64,000 bases of DNA from an uncultured Brevundimonas sp. (GTDB lineage: Bacteria > Pseudomonadota > Alphaproteobacteria > Caulobacterales > Caulobacteraceae): assembly GCF_937870815.1 (NCBI RefSeq), contig NZ_CALMZS010000212.1, forward strand, positions 1 through 64,000. Reading direction: 5' to 3'. A model generated the notes under the pieces. That model did no database searches. It was not told where the DNA came from and was given only the letters and a program-made list of their open reading frames with translations. A program made the position numbers and the translations under genes. The number at the start of each line of letters is the position of its first letter. Position 1 is the stretch's first letter. Shown piece by piece: positions 9,782-23,468 of this stretch.

Positions 9782-11201
9782 GACCGCTCCCCTCTGGACC
9801 TCCTCCGAAATCGAGGCCGCGACGGGCGGGCGGCTGTCCGGCGACGGCTTCGAGGCGTCCGGTGTCGCCTACAACAGCCGCGAAATCGTGCCGGGCGATC
9901 TGTTCGTGGCGCTGAAGGGCGCCCGCGACGGTCATGACTTCGCGGTCGCCGCCTTCGCCGCCGGCGCCGCCGGAGCGATCACCGACCGGCCGGTCGAGGG
10001 CGGTCCCTCGGTCGTCGTCGCCGACACCCTGCAGGCGCTCGAGGCCCTCGGCGCGGCCGCGCGGGAGCGCAGCCCGCACGTCCGCCGCGGCGCCGTCACG
10101 GGCTCGGTCGGCAAGACCAGCGTGACCCAGGCGATCAAGGCCGGTCTCGACCTCGCGGGACCCGCCCACGCCTCGATCAAGAGCTACAACAACCATATCG
10201 GCGTGCCGCTGACCCTGGCGCGAATGCCGCGGACGGTCGAGCGGGCCGTGTTCGAGATCGGCATGAACGCCCCGGGCGAGATCGCCCCCCTGTCGAGGAT
10301 GGTGCGCCCGCACGCCGCCTGCGTGACCACGGTCGGTCCGGTGCATATCGAAGCCTTCGCCGACGGCGAGGCGGGCGTCGCCGCAGAGAAGGCGTCGATC
10401 TTCGAAGGCCTTGCGCCCGGCGGCGTGGCGGTTCTGAACGGCGACATCGGCTTCGCCGCCGTGCTGGACGCCGCCGCGCGCAAGGCCGGCGCCCGGCGGG
10501 TCACCTTCGGCGCCTCGGCCGGGCACGACGCCCGCCTGCTGGACTTCATCCCGGGCCCCGACGGCGCGCGGGTGAGGGCCGAGCTGTTCGGCGAGCCGCT
10601 GGACTTCCCGCTGCGCCAGTCGGGGTTCCACTGGGGCCTCAACAGCCTGTGCGTGCTGCTGATGCTCGACGCGCTCGGGGCGCCGCCCGAAATCGGCCTG
10701 GCCGCGCTGGCCGATTTCGAGCCGCTGGCCGGCCGGGGCCAGACGGCGGTGGTCCAGGCGCCGGGGGGCGCCTTCACCCTGATCGACGAGAGCTACAACG
10801 CCAATCCCCTGTCGATGGCGGCCGGCTTCCGCAGCCTCGGCGCCCGGCCGGTCGGGCCGGGGGCGCGCCGCATCGTGGTGCTGAGCGACATGCTGGAGCT
10901 CGGCGACCGGTCCCGCGCCCTGCACGAAGGCCTGGCCGCGCCCATCGCCGCCGCGGGCCTCGATCTGGTCCATACGGCGGGGCCCGAGATGAGGCGGCTC
11001 CACGATATACTGCCGCCTGAACGGCGGGGCCTGTGGCGCGAAACCGCCGCCGATCTCGCCGCCGAGGCCGCCGAACTGGTTGCGCCCGGCGACATCGTCA
11101 TGGTCAAGGGATCGAACGGGTCGAAGGCGTCGCTGGTCGCCCGGGCCCTCGCCGCGCTCGGCCTCCCCTCAAGCAGCGACGCGCCGCGCGCGGAGCGATA
11201 G
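9774..11201 (+). CDS. murF: UDP-N-acetylmuramoyl-tripeptide--D-alanyl-D-alanine ligase
   Basis: [40 protein letters not shown]. Confidence 0.95.
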   Translation: MPETAPLWTSSEIEAATGGRLSGDGFEASGVAYNSREIVPGDLFVALKGARDGHDFAVAAFAAGAAGAITDRPVEGGPSVVVADTLQALEALGAAARERSPHVRRGAVTGSVGKTSVTQAIKAGLDLAGPAHASIKSYNNHIGVPLTLARMPRTVERAVFEIGMNAPGEIAPLSRMVRPHAACVTTVGPVHIEAFADGEAGVAAEKASIFEGLAPGGVAVLNGDIGFAAVLDAAARKAGARRVTFGASAGHDARLLDFIPGPDGARVRAELFGEPLDFPLRQSGFHWGLNSLCVLLMLDALGAPPEIGLAALADFEPLAGRGQTAVVQAPGGAFTLIDESYNANPLSMAAGFRSLGARPVGPGARRIVVLSDMLELGDRSRALHEGLAAPIAAAGLDLVHTAGPEMRRLHDILPPERRGLWRETAADLAAEAAELVAPGDIVMVKGSNGSKASLVARALAALGLPSSSDAPRAER

Positions 11202-11211
11202 GGAACGCAAG

Positions 11212-12321
11212 ATGTTCTACCTGCTGTATCTCCACTACGCCGACATCGCCCAGGACTATCCGCTGCTCAACCTGGTCCAGTACCAGACGGTGCGGGTCGC
11301 CCTGGCCATGGCCACGGCCATGATCGTCGCGGTGGCCATGGGCAGCCGTTTCATCGCCTGGATGCGGGTCAAGCAGGGCAAGGGCCAGCCGATCCGCGCC
11401 GACGGCCCGGTCTCCCACCTGTCCAAGGTCGGCACCCCGACCATGGGCGGGCTGATGATCCTCGCCGGCATCGCCGTGGCCGTTCTGCTGTGGGGCGACC
11501 TGACCAATCCCTACATCTGGATCGTCAGCCTGGTGACCGCCGCCTTCGGGGTGCTGGGCTTCATCGACGACTACGCCAAGGTGTCAAAACAGACCTCGGC
11601 CGGCCTGACCTCGAAACAGAAGCTGGTGGCCCAGGTCATCGTCTCGGTCATCGCCGGCGTCCTGACGGTGCTGTGGATGACGCAGTCGCCGACCTCGCCC
11701 AACCTCGAGACCTCGATCGCCTTCCCGTTCTTCAAGGCGGTGCTGCTGAACGTGGGCTGGTTCTATGTCCTGTTCGCCGCCTTCACCCTCGTCGGCTTCT
11801 CCAACGCCGTGAACCTGACCGACGGCCTGGACGGCCTGGCCATCGTGCCGGTGATGATGGCGGCGGCGGCCTTCGGGATCATCAGCTATCTCGTCGGCAA
11901 CTTCATCTTCTCCGACTATCTCGGCGTCCACCATGTGCCCGGCTCGGGCGAGCTGGCCATCTTCTGCGCCGCCATCATCGGCGGCGGCACCGGCTTCCTC
12001 TGGTACAACGCCCCGCCGGCCAAGATCTTCATGGGCGACACCGGCTCGCTGGCCCTGGGCGGCGCGCTCGGCGCCATCGCCGTGGCCACCAAGCACGAAC
12101 TGGTGCTGGGCATCGTCGGCGGCCTGTTCGTCGTCGAGGCGGCCTCGGTGATGATCCAGGTGGCCTATTTCAAGGCCACCAGGAAGCGCATCTTCCTGAT
12201 GGCTCCGATCCACCATCATTTCGAGAAGATGGGCTGGCCGGAGTCGACGGTGGTGATCCGCTTCTGGATCGTCGCGGCCATGCTGGCGCTGGCCGGCCTG
12301 GCCACGCTGAAGCTCAGATAG
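11212..12321 (+). CDS. mraY: Phospho-N-acetylmuramoyl-pentapeptide-transferase
   Basis: [42 protein letters not shown]. Confidence 0.96.
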   Translation: MFYLLYLHYADIAQDYPLLNLVQYQTVRVALAMATAMIVAVAMGSRFIAWMRVKQGKGQPIRADGPVSHLSKVGTPTMGGLMILAGIAVAVLLWGDLTNPYIWIVSLVTAAFGVLGFIDDYAKVSKQTSAGLTSKQKLVAQVIVSVIAGVLTVLWMTQSPTSPNLETSIAFPFFKAVLLNVGWFYVLFAAFTLVGFSNAVNLTDGLDGLAIVPVMMAAAAFGIISYLVGNFIFSDYLGVHHVPGSGELAIFCAAIIGGGTGFLWYNAPPAKIFMGDTGSLALGGALGAIAVATKHELVLGIVGGLFVVEAASVMIQVAYFKATRKRIFLMAPIHHHFEKMGWPESTVVIRFWIVAAMLALAGLATLKLR

Positions 12322-13713
12322 ATGATCCCGGTCCCCGGCTTCGAAGGGCGGCGGATCGCGGTCTTCGGCCTCGGCCGGTCGGGACTGACGGCGGCGCGGG
12401 CGCTGAAGGCCGGCGGGGCCCTGCCGGTGCTGTGGGACGACAGCGTCTCCAGCCGGATGCAGGCCGGGGCGGAAGGGTTCGCGCTCGAGGATCTGACCGC
12501 CGCCGACTGGTCCGGTTTTGCGGCCCTGGTGCTGTCGCCGGGCGCGCCGCTGACCCATCCGAAGCCGCACTGGACGGTCGGCAAGGCTCGCGAGGCGGGG
12601 ATCGAGATCATTGGCGACATCGAGCTGTTCGCCCGCGCCCTCGCCGCCCTGCCTGAAGCGGAGCGGCCCAAGGTTGTCGCCATCACCGGCACCAACGGCA
12701 AGTCGACCACCACCGCCCTGATCGGCTGGGTGCTGAAACAGGCCGGGATGACCGTCCACGTCGGCGGCAACATCGGCATCGGCGTGCTGGCCCTGCCGGC
12801 CCCCACGCCGGGCGCGGTCTATGTGATCGAGGTGTCGAGCTATCAGCTGGACCTGACGACGTCGTTCGCCCCGGACATCGCCGTGCTTACCAACATCACG
12901 CCCGACCATCTGGAGCGCCACGGCGGTATGGACGGTTACGTCGCGGCGAAGAAGCGGATATTTGCGCACGCGGGGCTATCGCTGGTGGGGGTGGATGAGG
13001 AATGGGGACGGCACATGCTCGCCGACCTCAGGGGCGGGAAGAGACCTGCAGTCGAGGTCACCACCCGCGTCCCTTCCCCCCTTGCGGGGGAAGGAAGGGT
13101 CCTTGTGACCGCCGGCTTGCTACAGGCCGACGGACAGGGAATTGACCTCACGAAAGCCCGCTCGCTGCCGGGACGGCACAACGCCCAGAACGCCGCCTTC
13201 GCCTACGCCGCCGCCCGCGCGCTCGACGTGCCGCATGAGGCCGCCGTCGAGGGCCTCCTGACCTTCCCCGGCCTCGCTCACCGGATGGAGCAAATCGGTC
13301 AATTGGGACGCGTCAAATTCGTCAATGACTCGAAAGCGACCAATTCCGACGCGGCGCGGCAGGCCCTGTCGTCCTACGAGCGCAGCTACTGGATCGCCGG
13401 CGGGCGGGCCAAGGCGGGCGGCATCGACGATCTCGAGGACCTGTTCCCGCGCGTCGCCGAAGCCTTCCTGATCGGCGAGGCGGCCGGGCCGTTCGCGGCG
13501 CGGCTGGGCGACACCCCGCACCGGATCAGCGGCGACATGGCCGCCGCCGTAAAGGCCGCCGCCGAGGCCGCCGCCGCCACCGGCCGCGACGAGGTGGTGC
13601 TGCTGTCGCCCGCCGCCGCCAGCTTCGACCAGTATCCCGACTTCGAGGCGCGGGGAGAGGCCTTCCGCGCCGCCGTCCTCGCCCTCGGCGCAACCCCGGC
13701 AGGCGCGTCATGA
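12322..13713 (+). CDS. murD: UDP-N-acetylmuramoylalanine--D-glutamate ligase (with an in-frame palindromic repeat insertion)
   Basis: FGLGRSGLTAARAL, ITGTNGKSTTTALIGW, FVNDSKATN. Confidence 0.95.
   Translation: MIPVPGFEGRRIAVFGLGRSGLTAARALKAGGALPVLWDDSVSSRMQAGAEGFALEDLTAADWSGFAALVLSPGAPLTHPKPHWTVGKAREAGIEIIGDIELFARALAALPEAERPKVVAITGTNGKSTTTALIGWVLKQAGMTVHVGGNIGIGVLALPAPTPGAVYVIEVSSYQLDLTTSFAPDIAVLTNITPDHLERHGGMDGYVAAKKRIFAHAGLSLVGVDEEWGRHMLADLRGGKRPAVEVTTRVPSPLAGEGRVLVTAGLLQADGQGIDLTKARSLPGRHNAQNAAFAYAAARALDVPHEAAVEGLLTFPGLAHRMEQIGQLGRVKFVNDSKATNSDAARQALSSYERSYWIAGGRAKAGGIDDLEDLFPRVAEAFLIGEAAGPFAARLGDTPHRISGDMAAAVKAAAEAAAATGRDEVVLLSPAAASFDQYPDFEARGEAFRAAVLALGATPAGAS
13072..13094. repeat. Short palindromic element inside murD
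   Basis: ccttccccc-cttgc-gggggaagg (9-bp perfect arms), encoding PSPLAGEG in the murD frame. Confidence 0.7.
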
Positions 13714-14888
13714 CCGAAGGCTACAGCCCCGCCTTCTCGCGCAACGACCAGAGCCCCATCGCCAAATGGTTCTGGACGGTCGACCGCGGCCTGCTGGCGG
13801 CGGCGTTTACGCTGATTGGGCTCGGCGTGGCGCTGAGCTTCGCCTCCAGCCCGGCCGCGATCAACGCCGACCAGTCGATCTCCGACCCCTTCCACTACGC
13901 ATGGAGGATGATGGTCTGGGCCTCGATGGGGCTGGCGATCATGCTCGGCGCCTCCCTGCTGTCGCCGCGCGGGGTGCGCCGCATCGCCGTGCTGGCCTTG
14001 CTGGGCGCCCTCGTCACCATGATGGCCCTGCCGTTCATCGGCGACGAGGTGAAGGGGGCGGCCCGCTGGATCAACCTAGGCCCGTTCAGCCTGCAGCCGT
14101 CCGAGTTCGCCAAGCCCGGGCTGATCGTCTTCGCCGCCTGGATGTTCGCCGAGGCCCAGAAGGGGCAGGGGGTGCCCGGCGTCAGCATCGCCTTCGGCTT
14201 CTGGGCCCTGACCGTCGGCCTGCTGCTGATCCAGCCCGACATCGGCCAGACCCTGCTGGTCACCACCACCTTCATGGCCGTCTTCTTCATGGCCGGGGTG
14301 CCGCTGAAATGGGTGGCGGTGATCGCGGCGGCGGGCATGGCCGGGCTGGTGTCGCTGTATTTCGCCTTCGGCCATATGCGCGACCGTCTGAGCCGCTTCC
14401 TGTCGCCGGAAAGCGCCGACACCCACCAGATCGACCGCGCCTCCGAGGCCATCCGCGCCGGCGGCCTGGTCGGGCGCGGGGTGGGCGAGGGGGTGATGAA
14501 GCGTCACGTCCCCGACCTGCACACCGACTTCATCTATTCGGTCGGGGCCGAGGAATTCGGCCTGGTGCTGTCGCTGGCCATGATCGGCCTCTACGCCTTC
14601 ATCGTCGTGCGCGGCATGAGGCGGGCGATGAAGCTGAACGACGCCTATGAGCAGACCGCCGCCGCCGGACTGTTCGTGCTGATCGGCCTGCAGGCCTGCA
14701 TCAACATCGCCGTGAACCTGAACCTGATCCCGACCAAGGGCATGACCCTGCCGTTCATCAGCTACGGCGGCTCGTCGATGCTGGCCATGGGCCTGACCAT
14801 GGGGCTCGCCCTGGCCCTGACCCGCCGCCGCCCGGGCGCCTATGAGCCGGGCGCCAGCCTGCCGCAGCGGCGGCGGATATTGCCGTAA
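13710..14888 (+). CDS. ftsW: Peptidoglycan glycosyltransferase FtsW (SEDS family)
   Basis: SEDS signatures (PSEFAKPGLIVFAAW, LLIQPDIGQTLLV, LPFISYGGSSMLAMG). Confidence 0.95.
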   Translation: MTEGYSPAFSRNDQSPIAKWFWTVDRGLLAAAFTLIGLGVALSFASSPAAINADQSISDPFHYAWRMMVWASMGLAIMLGASLLSPRGVRRIAVLALLGALVTMMALPFIGDEVKGAARWINLGPFSLQPSEFAKPGLIVFAAWMFAEAQKGQGVPGVSIAFGFWALTVGLLLIQPDIGQTLLVTTTFMAVFFMAGVPLKWVAVIAAAGMAGLVSLYFAFGHMRDRLSRFLSPESADTHQIDRASEAIRAGGLVGRGVGEGVMKRHVPDLHTDFIYSVGAEEFGLVLSLAMIGLYAFIVVRGMRRAMKLNDAYEQTAAAGLFVLIGLQACINIAVNLNLIPTKGMTLPFISYGGSSMLAMGLTMGLALALTRRRPGAYEPGASLPQRRRILP

Positions 14889-14915
14889 GGCGGTGCGGGC
14901 CGGGGTGTTGGGTTC

Positions 14916-15005
14916 GGTGAGGAGTGCTAGTGAGCAAGGGGTGAGCCGCTGTGGCCGGCGCCGAGCTCCGTCCCGCTCACCTCTTGCTCACCAGCACTAT
15001 TCACC
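14916..15005. repeat. Long hairpin repeat, copy 1 (ftsW-murG intergenic)
   Basis: 31-nt arms 14916-14946 and 14975-15005 (ggtgaggagtgctagtgagcaaggggtgagc / gctcacctcttgctcaccagcactattcacc), 4 mismatches; related to the copy at 16866-16955. Confidence 0.85.
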
Positions 15006-15028
15006 AGCACTCGATCCGGGAGCCACTC

Positions 15029-16129
15029 ATGAGATCCAGGGTCTGCGTCGTCGCCGCCGGGGGCACCGGCGGGCACATGTTCCCGGCCGAGGCCCTGGCG
15101 CGCGAGCTGGCGTCGCGAGGCTGGCGGATCGTGCTGGCCACCGACCACAGGGGCGAAGCGTACGCCCAGGCCTTTCCGGCCGAGGAGCGGATCGCACTGG
15201 ACGCCGCCACCGGGCGCGGGCCGATCGGAACGGCGAAGGCGGGCGTGGCCATCGCCCGCGGGGTGTTTCAGGCCCGGGCGGCGCTGAAGCGGCTGGACGC
15301 GGCGGTGGTGGTCGGCTTCGGCGGCTATCCCTCGGCCCCGGCCCTGCTGGCGGCGCTCAGCCAGGGGAGGCCGACCCTGGTGCATGAGCAGAATTCGGTG
15401 CTGGGCCGCACCAACCGGTGGCTCGCCCCCTGGGTCGGGGCGGTCGCCTCCTCCTTCCCCAACCTGCGGAAGGCGCCGCAGGGCGTCGGCGCGCGGGTCC
15501 GCCTGGTCGGCAATCCGGTGCGCTCCGACATCCGCGCCCTGTACGACCGACCCTATCTCGCGCCCGCGCCGGACGGCCCGATCCATGTCCTCGTCACCGG
15601 CGGCAGCCAGGGCGCGCGCATCCTGTCCGAGACCGCGCCGCGGGCGCTGGCGGCCCTGCCGGACGCCATCCGCTCGCGCCTGAAGGTGCAGCAGCAGTCC
15701 CGCCCCGAGACTCTGGAGGCGGCCCGCCGGATCTATCTGGACGCCGGCGTCGACGCCGAGGTCGCCCCCTTCTTCAACGACATGGCCCGGCGGCTGTCGG
15801 CGGCCCATCTGGTCATCGGCCGGGCCGGCGCCTCGACCTGTTCGGAACTGGCCGTGGCCGGCCTGCCGTCGATCCTGATCCCGCTGAAGATCGCCACGGA
15901 CGACCATCAGCGCTTCAACGCCGGCGGCCTCGCCGACGCCGGCGGGGCGCAGGTGTTGCTGGAAGACGAGGTCACGGTCGAGCGGCTGACCGGCGTGCTG
16001 GCCGCCATTCTCGGGGACCCGGCCCGGCTGGAGGCGATGAGCCGCGCCGCGCGCGCGGCGGCGCTGCCCGACGCCACCCGGTCGCTGGCGGACATGGTCG
16101 AGACGGCGGCCGTCGTAACCGCGCGTTGA
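15029..16129 (+). CDS. murG: Undecaprenyldiphospho-muramoylpentapeptide beta-N-acetylglucosaminyltransferase
   Basis: AAGGTGGHMFPAEALA, GFGGYPSAP, HEQNSVLGRTNR, GRAGASTCSELA. Confidence 0.96.
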   Translation: MRSRVCVVAAGGTGGHMFPAEALARELASRGWRIVLATDHRGEAYAQAFPAEERIALDAATGRGPIGTAKAGVAIARGVFQARAALKRLDAAVVVGFGGYPSAPALLAALSQGRPTLVHEQNSVLGRTNRWLAPWVGAVASSFPNLRKAPQGVGARVRLVGNPVRSDIRALYDRPYLAPAPDGPIHVLVTGGSQGARILSETAPRALAALPDAIRSRLKVQQQSRPETLEAARRIYLDAGVDAEVAPFFNDMARRLSAAHLVIGRAGASTCSELAVAGLPSILIPLKIATDDHQRFNAGGLADAGGAQVLLEDEVTVERLTGVLAAILGDPARLEAMSRAARAAALPDATRSLADMVETAAVVTAR

Positions 16130-16153
16130 CCCGCGGGCGCGTAGGCTCCGGCG

Positions 16154-16870
16154 ATGACGCGCTTCATGACGCTGGACTTCGCCGATGGAGACCGGCCCGC
16201 CCTGCTGGCCCGGGTGGCCGCCATGGCGCGCGGTTCCTACGGCTATGTCGTCACCCCCAACGTCGACCACGTCATCAAGCTGATGGACGGCCGGCTTGAG
16301 GCCGGGATCTATGACGGCGCCGCCCTGAAGGTCTGCGACAGCCGCGTCCTCGCCCACCTGGCCCGGCTGCGCGGAAAGGCGCTGGCGGTCTATCCCGGCT
16401 CGGACCTGACCGCCGACCTGCTGGCCGCGGGCCACGACCTGACCATCGGCGTGTTCGGCCCCGACCGCGCCGCCTTCGACGACCTGGCCGCGCGCTATCC
16501 GGACCGTCGCCTGACCTTCATCGAGGCCCCGATGCTGAGTCCCGGAACCCCGGCCTGGGACGCCGCCGTCGACGCCGCCGCGGCGGCCGACTGGGACGTT
16601 CTGCTGGCCTGCGTCTCCTTCCCCAAGCAGGAGATGTTCGCCCACGCCCTGCGCGCCGCCGGCCGGGAGCAGGGCGTGGCCCTGTGCGTCGGCGCCTCGG
16701 TCGACTTCCTGACCGGCCGCCAGCGGCGCGCGCCGCGCATCTTCCAGCGGCTGTCGCTGGAATGGCTGCACCGCCTGCTGACCCAGCCCCGCCGCATGTT
16801 CCGCCGCTACGTCATCGAGGGGCCGGCCATCTTCGGCTGGTTCGTGCGGACGGAGGTGCTGAAGGGGTGA
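16154..16870 (+). CDS. WecG/TagA/CpsF family glycosyltransferase
   Basis: VVTPNVDHVIKLMDG, PGSDL, SFPKQEMF, VGASVDFLTGRQRRAPRIFQRLSLEWLHRLLTQPRRMFRRY. Confidence 0.9.
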   Translation: MTRFMTLDFADGDRPALLARVAAMARGSYGYVVTPNVDHVIKLMDGRLEAGIYDGAALKVCDSRVLAHLARLRGKALAVYPGSDLTADLLAAGHDLTIGVFGPDRAAFDDLAARYPDRRLTFIEAPMLSPGTPAWDAAVDAAAAADWDVLLACVSFPKQEMFAHALRAAGREQGVALCVGASVDFLTGRQRRAPRIFQRLSLEWLHRLLTQPRRMFRRYVIEGPAIFGWFVRTEVLKG

Positions 16871-16955
16871 AGAGTGCCAGTGAGCAAGAGGAGAGCCGAA
16901 TGCGGCGACCGCCAGCGCGTTCCTCGTTCACTCCTTGCTCACTGGCACTCTTCAC
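16866..16955. repeat. Long hairpin repeat, copy 2 (wecG-like/smc junction)
   Basis: Perfect 22-nt arms 16867-16888 (gtgaagagtgccagtgagcaag) and 16934-16955 (cttgctcactggcactcttcac); same family as 14916-15005. Confidence 0.88.
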
Positions 16956-16963
16956 TCACGACA

Positions 16964-20404
<3,441 letters not shown>

Positions 20405-20416
20405 CCCGCTATCAGG

Positions 20417-21055
20417 TCACCGGCCGTCGAGCAGCGGCTGGATCAGGGGCTCGAACGCGGCCACGTCGTGCGCAGCCATGGCGGCCGGCGCCGGCTCGCC
20501 GTTGATGAAGAAGCTGGGCGTCGCATTGACGCCGTCGGCCGAGGCCTGGCGGGCGCGGGCCTCGATCTCGGCGAAGGAGGCCTCGCTGGCGAAGCAGGCG
20601 TTCATCTGGTCCGGCGTCAGGCCGCCCGCCGCGCCCCCGGCCGCCAGCCAGCTGACCACCGTCTGCTGCGGCGGCGGTCCCGGCTGGGCGTGCAGCCGCG
20701 GCTGTCCGCGGAACAGGGCCTCGAGCACCTCTGCGTATTTCTCCTCCGGCGCGCAGCGGCTCATCACCGCGCCGGCGACGGCGACCTGTTGCGGCGGGGT
20801 CGGCAGGTCGCGGAACGCCACCCGCACCTGGCCGGTGTCGACGAACCGCGCCTTGAAGGCCGGGAAATCCCGCGTGTGCCAGTCGGCGCAGTGGCTGCAG
20901 GTCGTCGACAGATAGACCGTCAGCGTCACCGGGGCGGCGGCCGATCCCAGGGTCCGGTCGCCCGCGCGCACCGGCTCGACCGTCTGGGCGAACGCCGCCG
21001 CGGGCGCGGCGATCGCGACGATGACCGGCAGCAGGACCCGCGACAGCCGCGTCAC
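20417..21055 (-). CDS. DsbA-family thioredoxin-domain protein, exported
   Basis: Signal peptide; LSTTCSHCADWHTRDFPAFKARFVDTGQVRVAFRDLPTPP with a CxxC motif. Confidence 0.85.
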   Translation of the reverse strand: MTRLSRVLLPVIVAIAAPAAAFAQTVEPVRAGDRTLGSAAAPVTLTVYLSTTCSHCADWHTRDFPAFKARFVDTGQVRVAFRDLPTPPQQVAVAGAVMSRCAPEEKYAEVLEALFRGQPRLHAQPGPPPQQTVVSWLAAGGAAGGLTPDQMNACFASEASFAEIEARARQASADGVNATPSFFINGEPAPAAMAAHDVAAFEPLIQPLLDGR

Positions 21056-21062
21056 CGGACGA

Positions 21063-21713
21063 TCAGCCCTTGGCCAGCTCGGCGTCGATCGCCTTGGACA
21101 GGTCCTCGAGGCTCGCGCCCTCGCCGCCGGGAGTGATGACCTTGACGTCGTTCACGAAAAACGTCGGCGTGCCGGTGACGCCGGCGCTCATCGCCGCCTT
21201 CGCCCGCTCTTCCGAGGCCTGCAGGGCGGCCTCGTCGGTGATGCAGTCCTGGATCCGCTGCTGGTTCATGCCCAAGCCGTTGCCGACCCGGAACAGGGTG
21301 GTCCGCGGGTCCGTCACCAGATTGCGCTGGTCGGCCATCAGCTCGTGGATGACGTTGAAGTAGTTCTCGACCCCGCCGGCGCAGCGCGCCACCAGGAAGC
21401 CGGCCACGGCGACCTCGGTCGGCGGCGTCGGCAGTTCGCGGAAGACGAAGCGAACCTTGTTGGTGTCGACGTAGGCGGCCTTGAACGCCGGCCAGGTTTC
21501 TTCCTGCCAGGTGGCGCAATGGGGGCAGGTGACCGAGGCGTATTCGACCACGGTGACCTTGGCTCCCTCAGGGGCGCCCAGGGCCATGTCGCCCTCGGCC
21601 GCCTTGCCGGCGCCGCCGCCGTTGCAGCCGGACAGCGTGACCATGGCGGCCATCGCGGCGGCGGTCATCGCCGCGCGGCGGCTCATCGCGGCGTATTTGA
21701 TCGTGGCGCTCAT
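21063..21713 (-). CDS. DsbA-family thioredoxin-domain lipoprotein-like protein
   Basis: N-terminal VTLSGC lipobox-like; YASVTCPHCATWQEETWPAFKAAYVDTNKVRFVFRELPTPP. Confidence 0.85.
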   Translation of the reverse strand: MSATIKYAAMSRRAAMTAAAMAAMVTLSGCNGGGAGKAAEGDMALGAPEGAKVTVVEYASVTCPHCATWQEETWPAFKAAYVDTNKVRFVFRELPTPPTEVAVAGFLVARCAGGVENYFNVIHELMADQRNLVTDPRTTLFRVGNGLGMNQQRIQDCITDEAALQASEERAKAAMSAGVTGTPTFFVNDVKVITPGGEGASLEDLSKAIDAELAKG

Positions 21714-21810
21714 GGAGTGGTCCTCACTGGCACGGGGATGAAGAGCATCGCGCGATTCCCCCGGAAATGCGCGCACAGGGGTTTTCGAGAACAGAAGCGG
21801 CGAAGTTTTG

Positions 21811-22377
21811 TCAATCGCCCGCGCGATCGCGCCCCTTCTGCGGATCGGACATCACGGCGCGGCCCAGCCGCTCCAGCGGGCCCTTGAGCGGATCGGGCGC
21901 CTCGGCGAGGGCGGCCTTGAGCTCGGCCTCCTGATGCGCGCTCAGGGGGCGCGGGCCGGCGCGGGAGCGGGGCGGCGGCGGCAGGCCGACCGGCGGCTTG
22001 ACCGGCCCTTGGGCGATCCGCAGCCGGTCGACGCTGCCGGGGCCGAGGAAGAGATTGACCCGCTGCAGGATCTCCTCCGACTGATGCTGGACCAGCAGGG
22101 CCGCGGGCCCGGCCACGCGCAGCTCCAGCGTTCCACCCGCGCCGCCGCGACCCTTGGTCAGCTTCTGCGGCCGGGTCACCCGGGCGAGGCGCTCGCCGAC
22201 GATCTCGGTCCAGCGCGGCTCCAGCGCCGAGGCCCCGCGGCCGAATTTCGCGTCCAGCTCCCGGATCAGCCCCTGCAGCGCCCGCCCGGCCTTCGGGGCC
22301 GGCCGCGGGGCGGGACGGGTGCGGCGGCGCGACAGGATTTCGCGGGCCTCGGCGTCTGTGGGCAGCGTGCGGCGCAT
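21811..22377 (-). CDS. DUF721 (DciA-like) protein
   Basis: LDAKFG...LEPRWTEIVGERLARVTRPQKL...LELRVAGPAALLVQHQSEEILQRVNLFLG; divergent to mutY. Confidence 0.8.
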   Translation of the reverse strand: MRRTLPTDAEAREILSRRRTRPAPRPAPKAGRALQGLIRELDAKFGRGASALEPRWTEIVGERLARVTRPQKLTKGRGGAGGTLELRVAGPAALLVQHQSEEILQRVNLFLGPGSVDRLRIAQGPVKPPVGLPPPPRSRAGPRPLSAHQEAELKAALAEAPDPLKGPLERLGRAVMSDPQKGRDRAGD

Positions 22378-22398
22378 TTCCGGTTTATAGCGCGGGGA

Positions 22399-23454
22399 AT
22401 GCCGCCCGTCGCCTGCCAGCCGCCCGTCCAGGTCGCCCTCGACCGGTCCGCCCTCCGGGCGGCGCTGCTGGACTGGTACGATCGTCACCGCCGCGCCCTG
22501 GCCTGGCGGGCCGGGCCGGGGTCGGATCGCCCCGATCCGTACCGGGTCTGGCTGTCCGAGGTCATGCTGCAGCAGACCACCACGGCGCACGCCACCCCCT
22601 ATTTCCAGGCCTTCACCCGCCGCTGGCCGACCGTCTCGGACCTCGCCGCCGCCGCCGACGAAGATGTCATGGCGGCCTGGGCGGGGCTGGGCTACTACGC
22701 CCGCGCCCGCAACCTGCTGGCCTGCGCCCGCGCCGTCGCCCGTGAGCACGGCGGCGTCTTTCCGGCCGCCGAGGCGGAGCTTCTCGCCCTTCCGGGGGTC
22801 GGGCCCTACACCGCCGCCGCCGTCGTCGCCATCGCCTTCGATCAACCCGCCAATGTGGTCGACGGCAATGTCGAGCGGGTCATGGCGCGGCTGTTCGCGG
22901 TCGGGACGCCGCTGCCCGCCGCCAAACCGGAACTGAAGCGGCTGGCCGCCACGCTGGTGGCCGACGACCGTCCCGGCGACTGGGCCCAGGCCCTGATGGA
23001 TCTCGGGGCCACGGTCTGCCGGCCGGGCGCGCCGATCTGCGCCCGCTGCCCGCTGGCGGACGGCTGCCTCGGCGTCCGGTCGGGACGGCCGGAGCGCTAT
23101 CCGCTCAAGACCCCGAAGGCCGAACGCCCGCACCGGCGCGGCCTCGCCTGGGTTCTCCGCGACGACCACGGGCGTGTCGCCCTGGTGCGGCGGCCCGACC
23201 GGGGCCTGCTGGGCGGCATGCTGGGGCTGCCGACGTCCGACTGGGGCGCCGCGGCGGCGCAGACGGCTCCGCCGGCCCCCGGCGACTGGGTCGCCGTCGG
23301 CGCCGTCGAACATGTGTTCACCCATTTCGCCCTGACCCTGGAGGTCCGAACCGCCACGGGCCGCGGCGATTTCCTGTGGCGGCCGCCGGTCGAGGCCCGG
23401 CAGGCCCTTCCGACGGTGTTCCGCAAGGCGCTCGACCGGGCCCTGGCCGGCTAG
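22399..23454 (+). CDS. mutY: A/G-specific adenine glycosylase
   Basis: WLSEVMLQQTT, LPGVGPYTAAAVVAIAF, VDGNVERVMARLF, C-x6-C-x2-C-x5-C Fe-S motif. Confidence 0.94.
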   Translation: MPPVACQPPVQVALDRSALRAALLDWYDRHRRALAWRAGPGSDRPDPYRVWLSEVMLQQTTTAHATPYFQAFTRRWPTVSDLAAAADEDVMAAWAGLGYYARARNLLACARAVAREHGGVFPAAEAELLALPGVGPYTAAAVVAIAFDQPANVVDGNVERVMARLFAVGTPLPAAKPELKRLAATLVADDRPGDWAQALMDLGATVCRPGAPICARCPLADGCLGVRSGRPERYPLKTPKAERPHRRGLAWVLRDDHGRVALVRRPDRGLLGGMLGLPTSDWGAAAAQTAPPAPGDWVAVGAVEHVFTHFALTLEVRTATGRGDFLWRPPVEARQALPTVFRKALDRALAG

Positions 23455-23468
23455 GGCGAAATCGGTTT

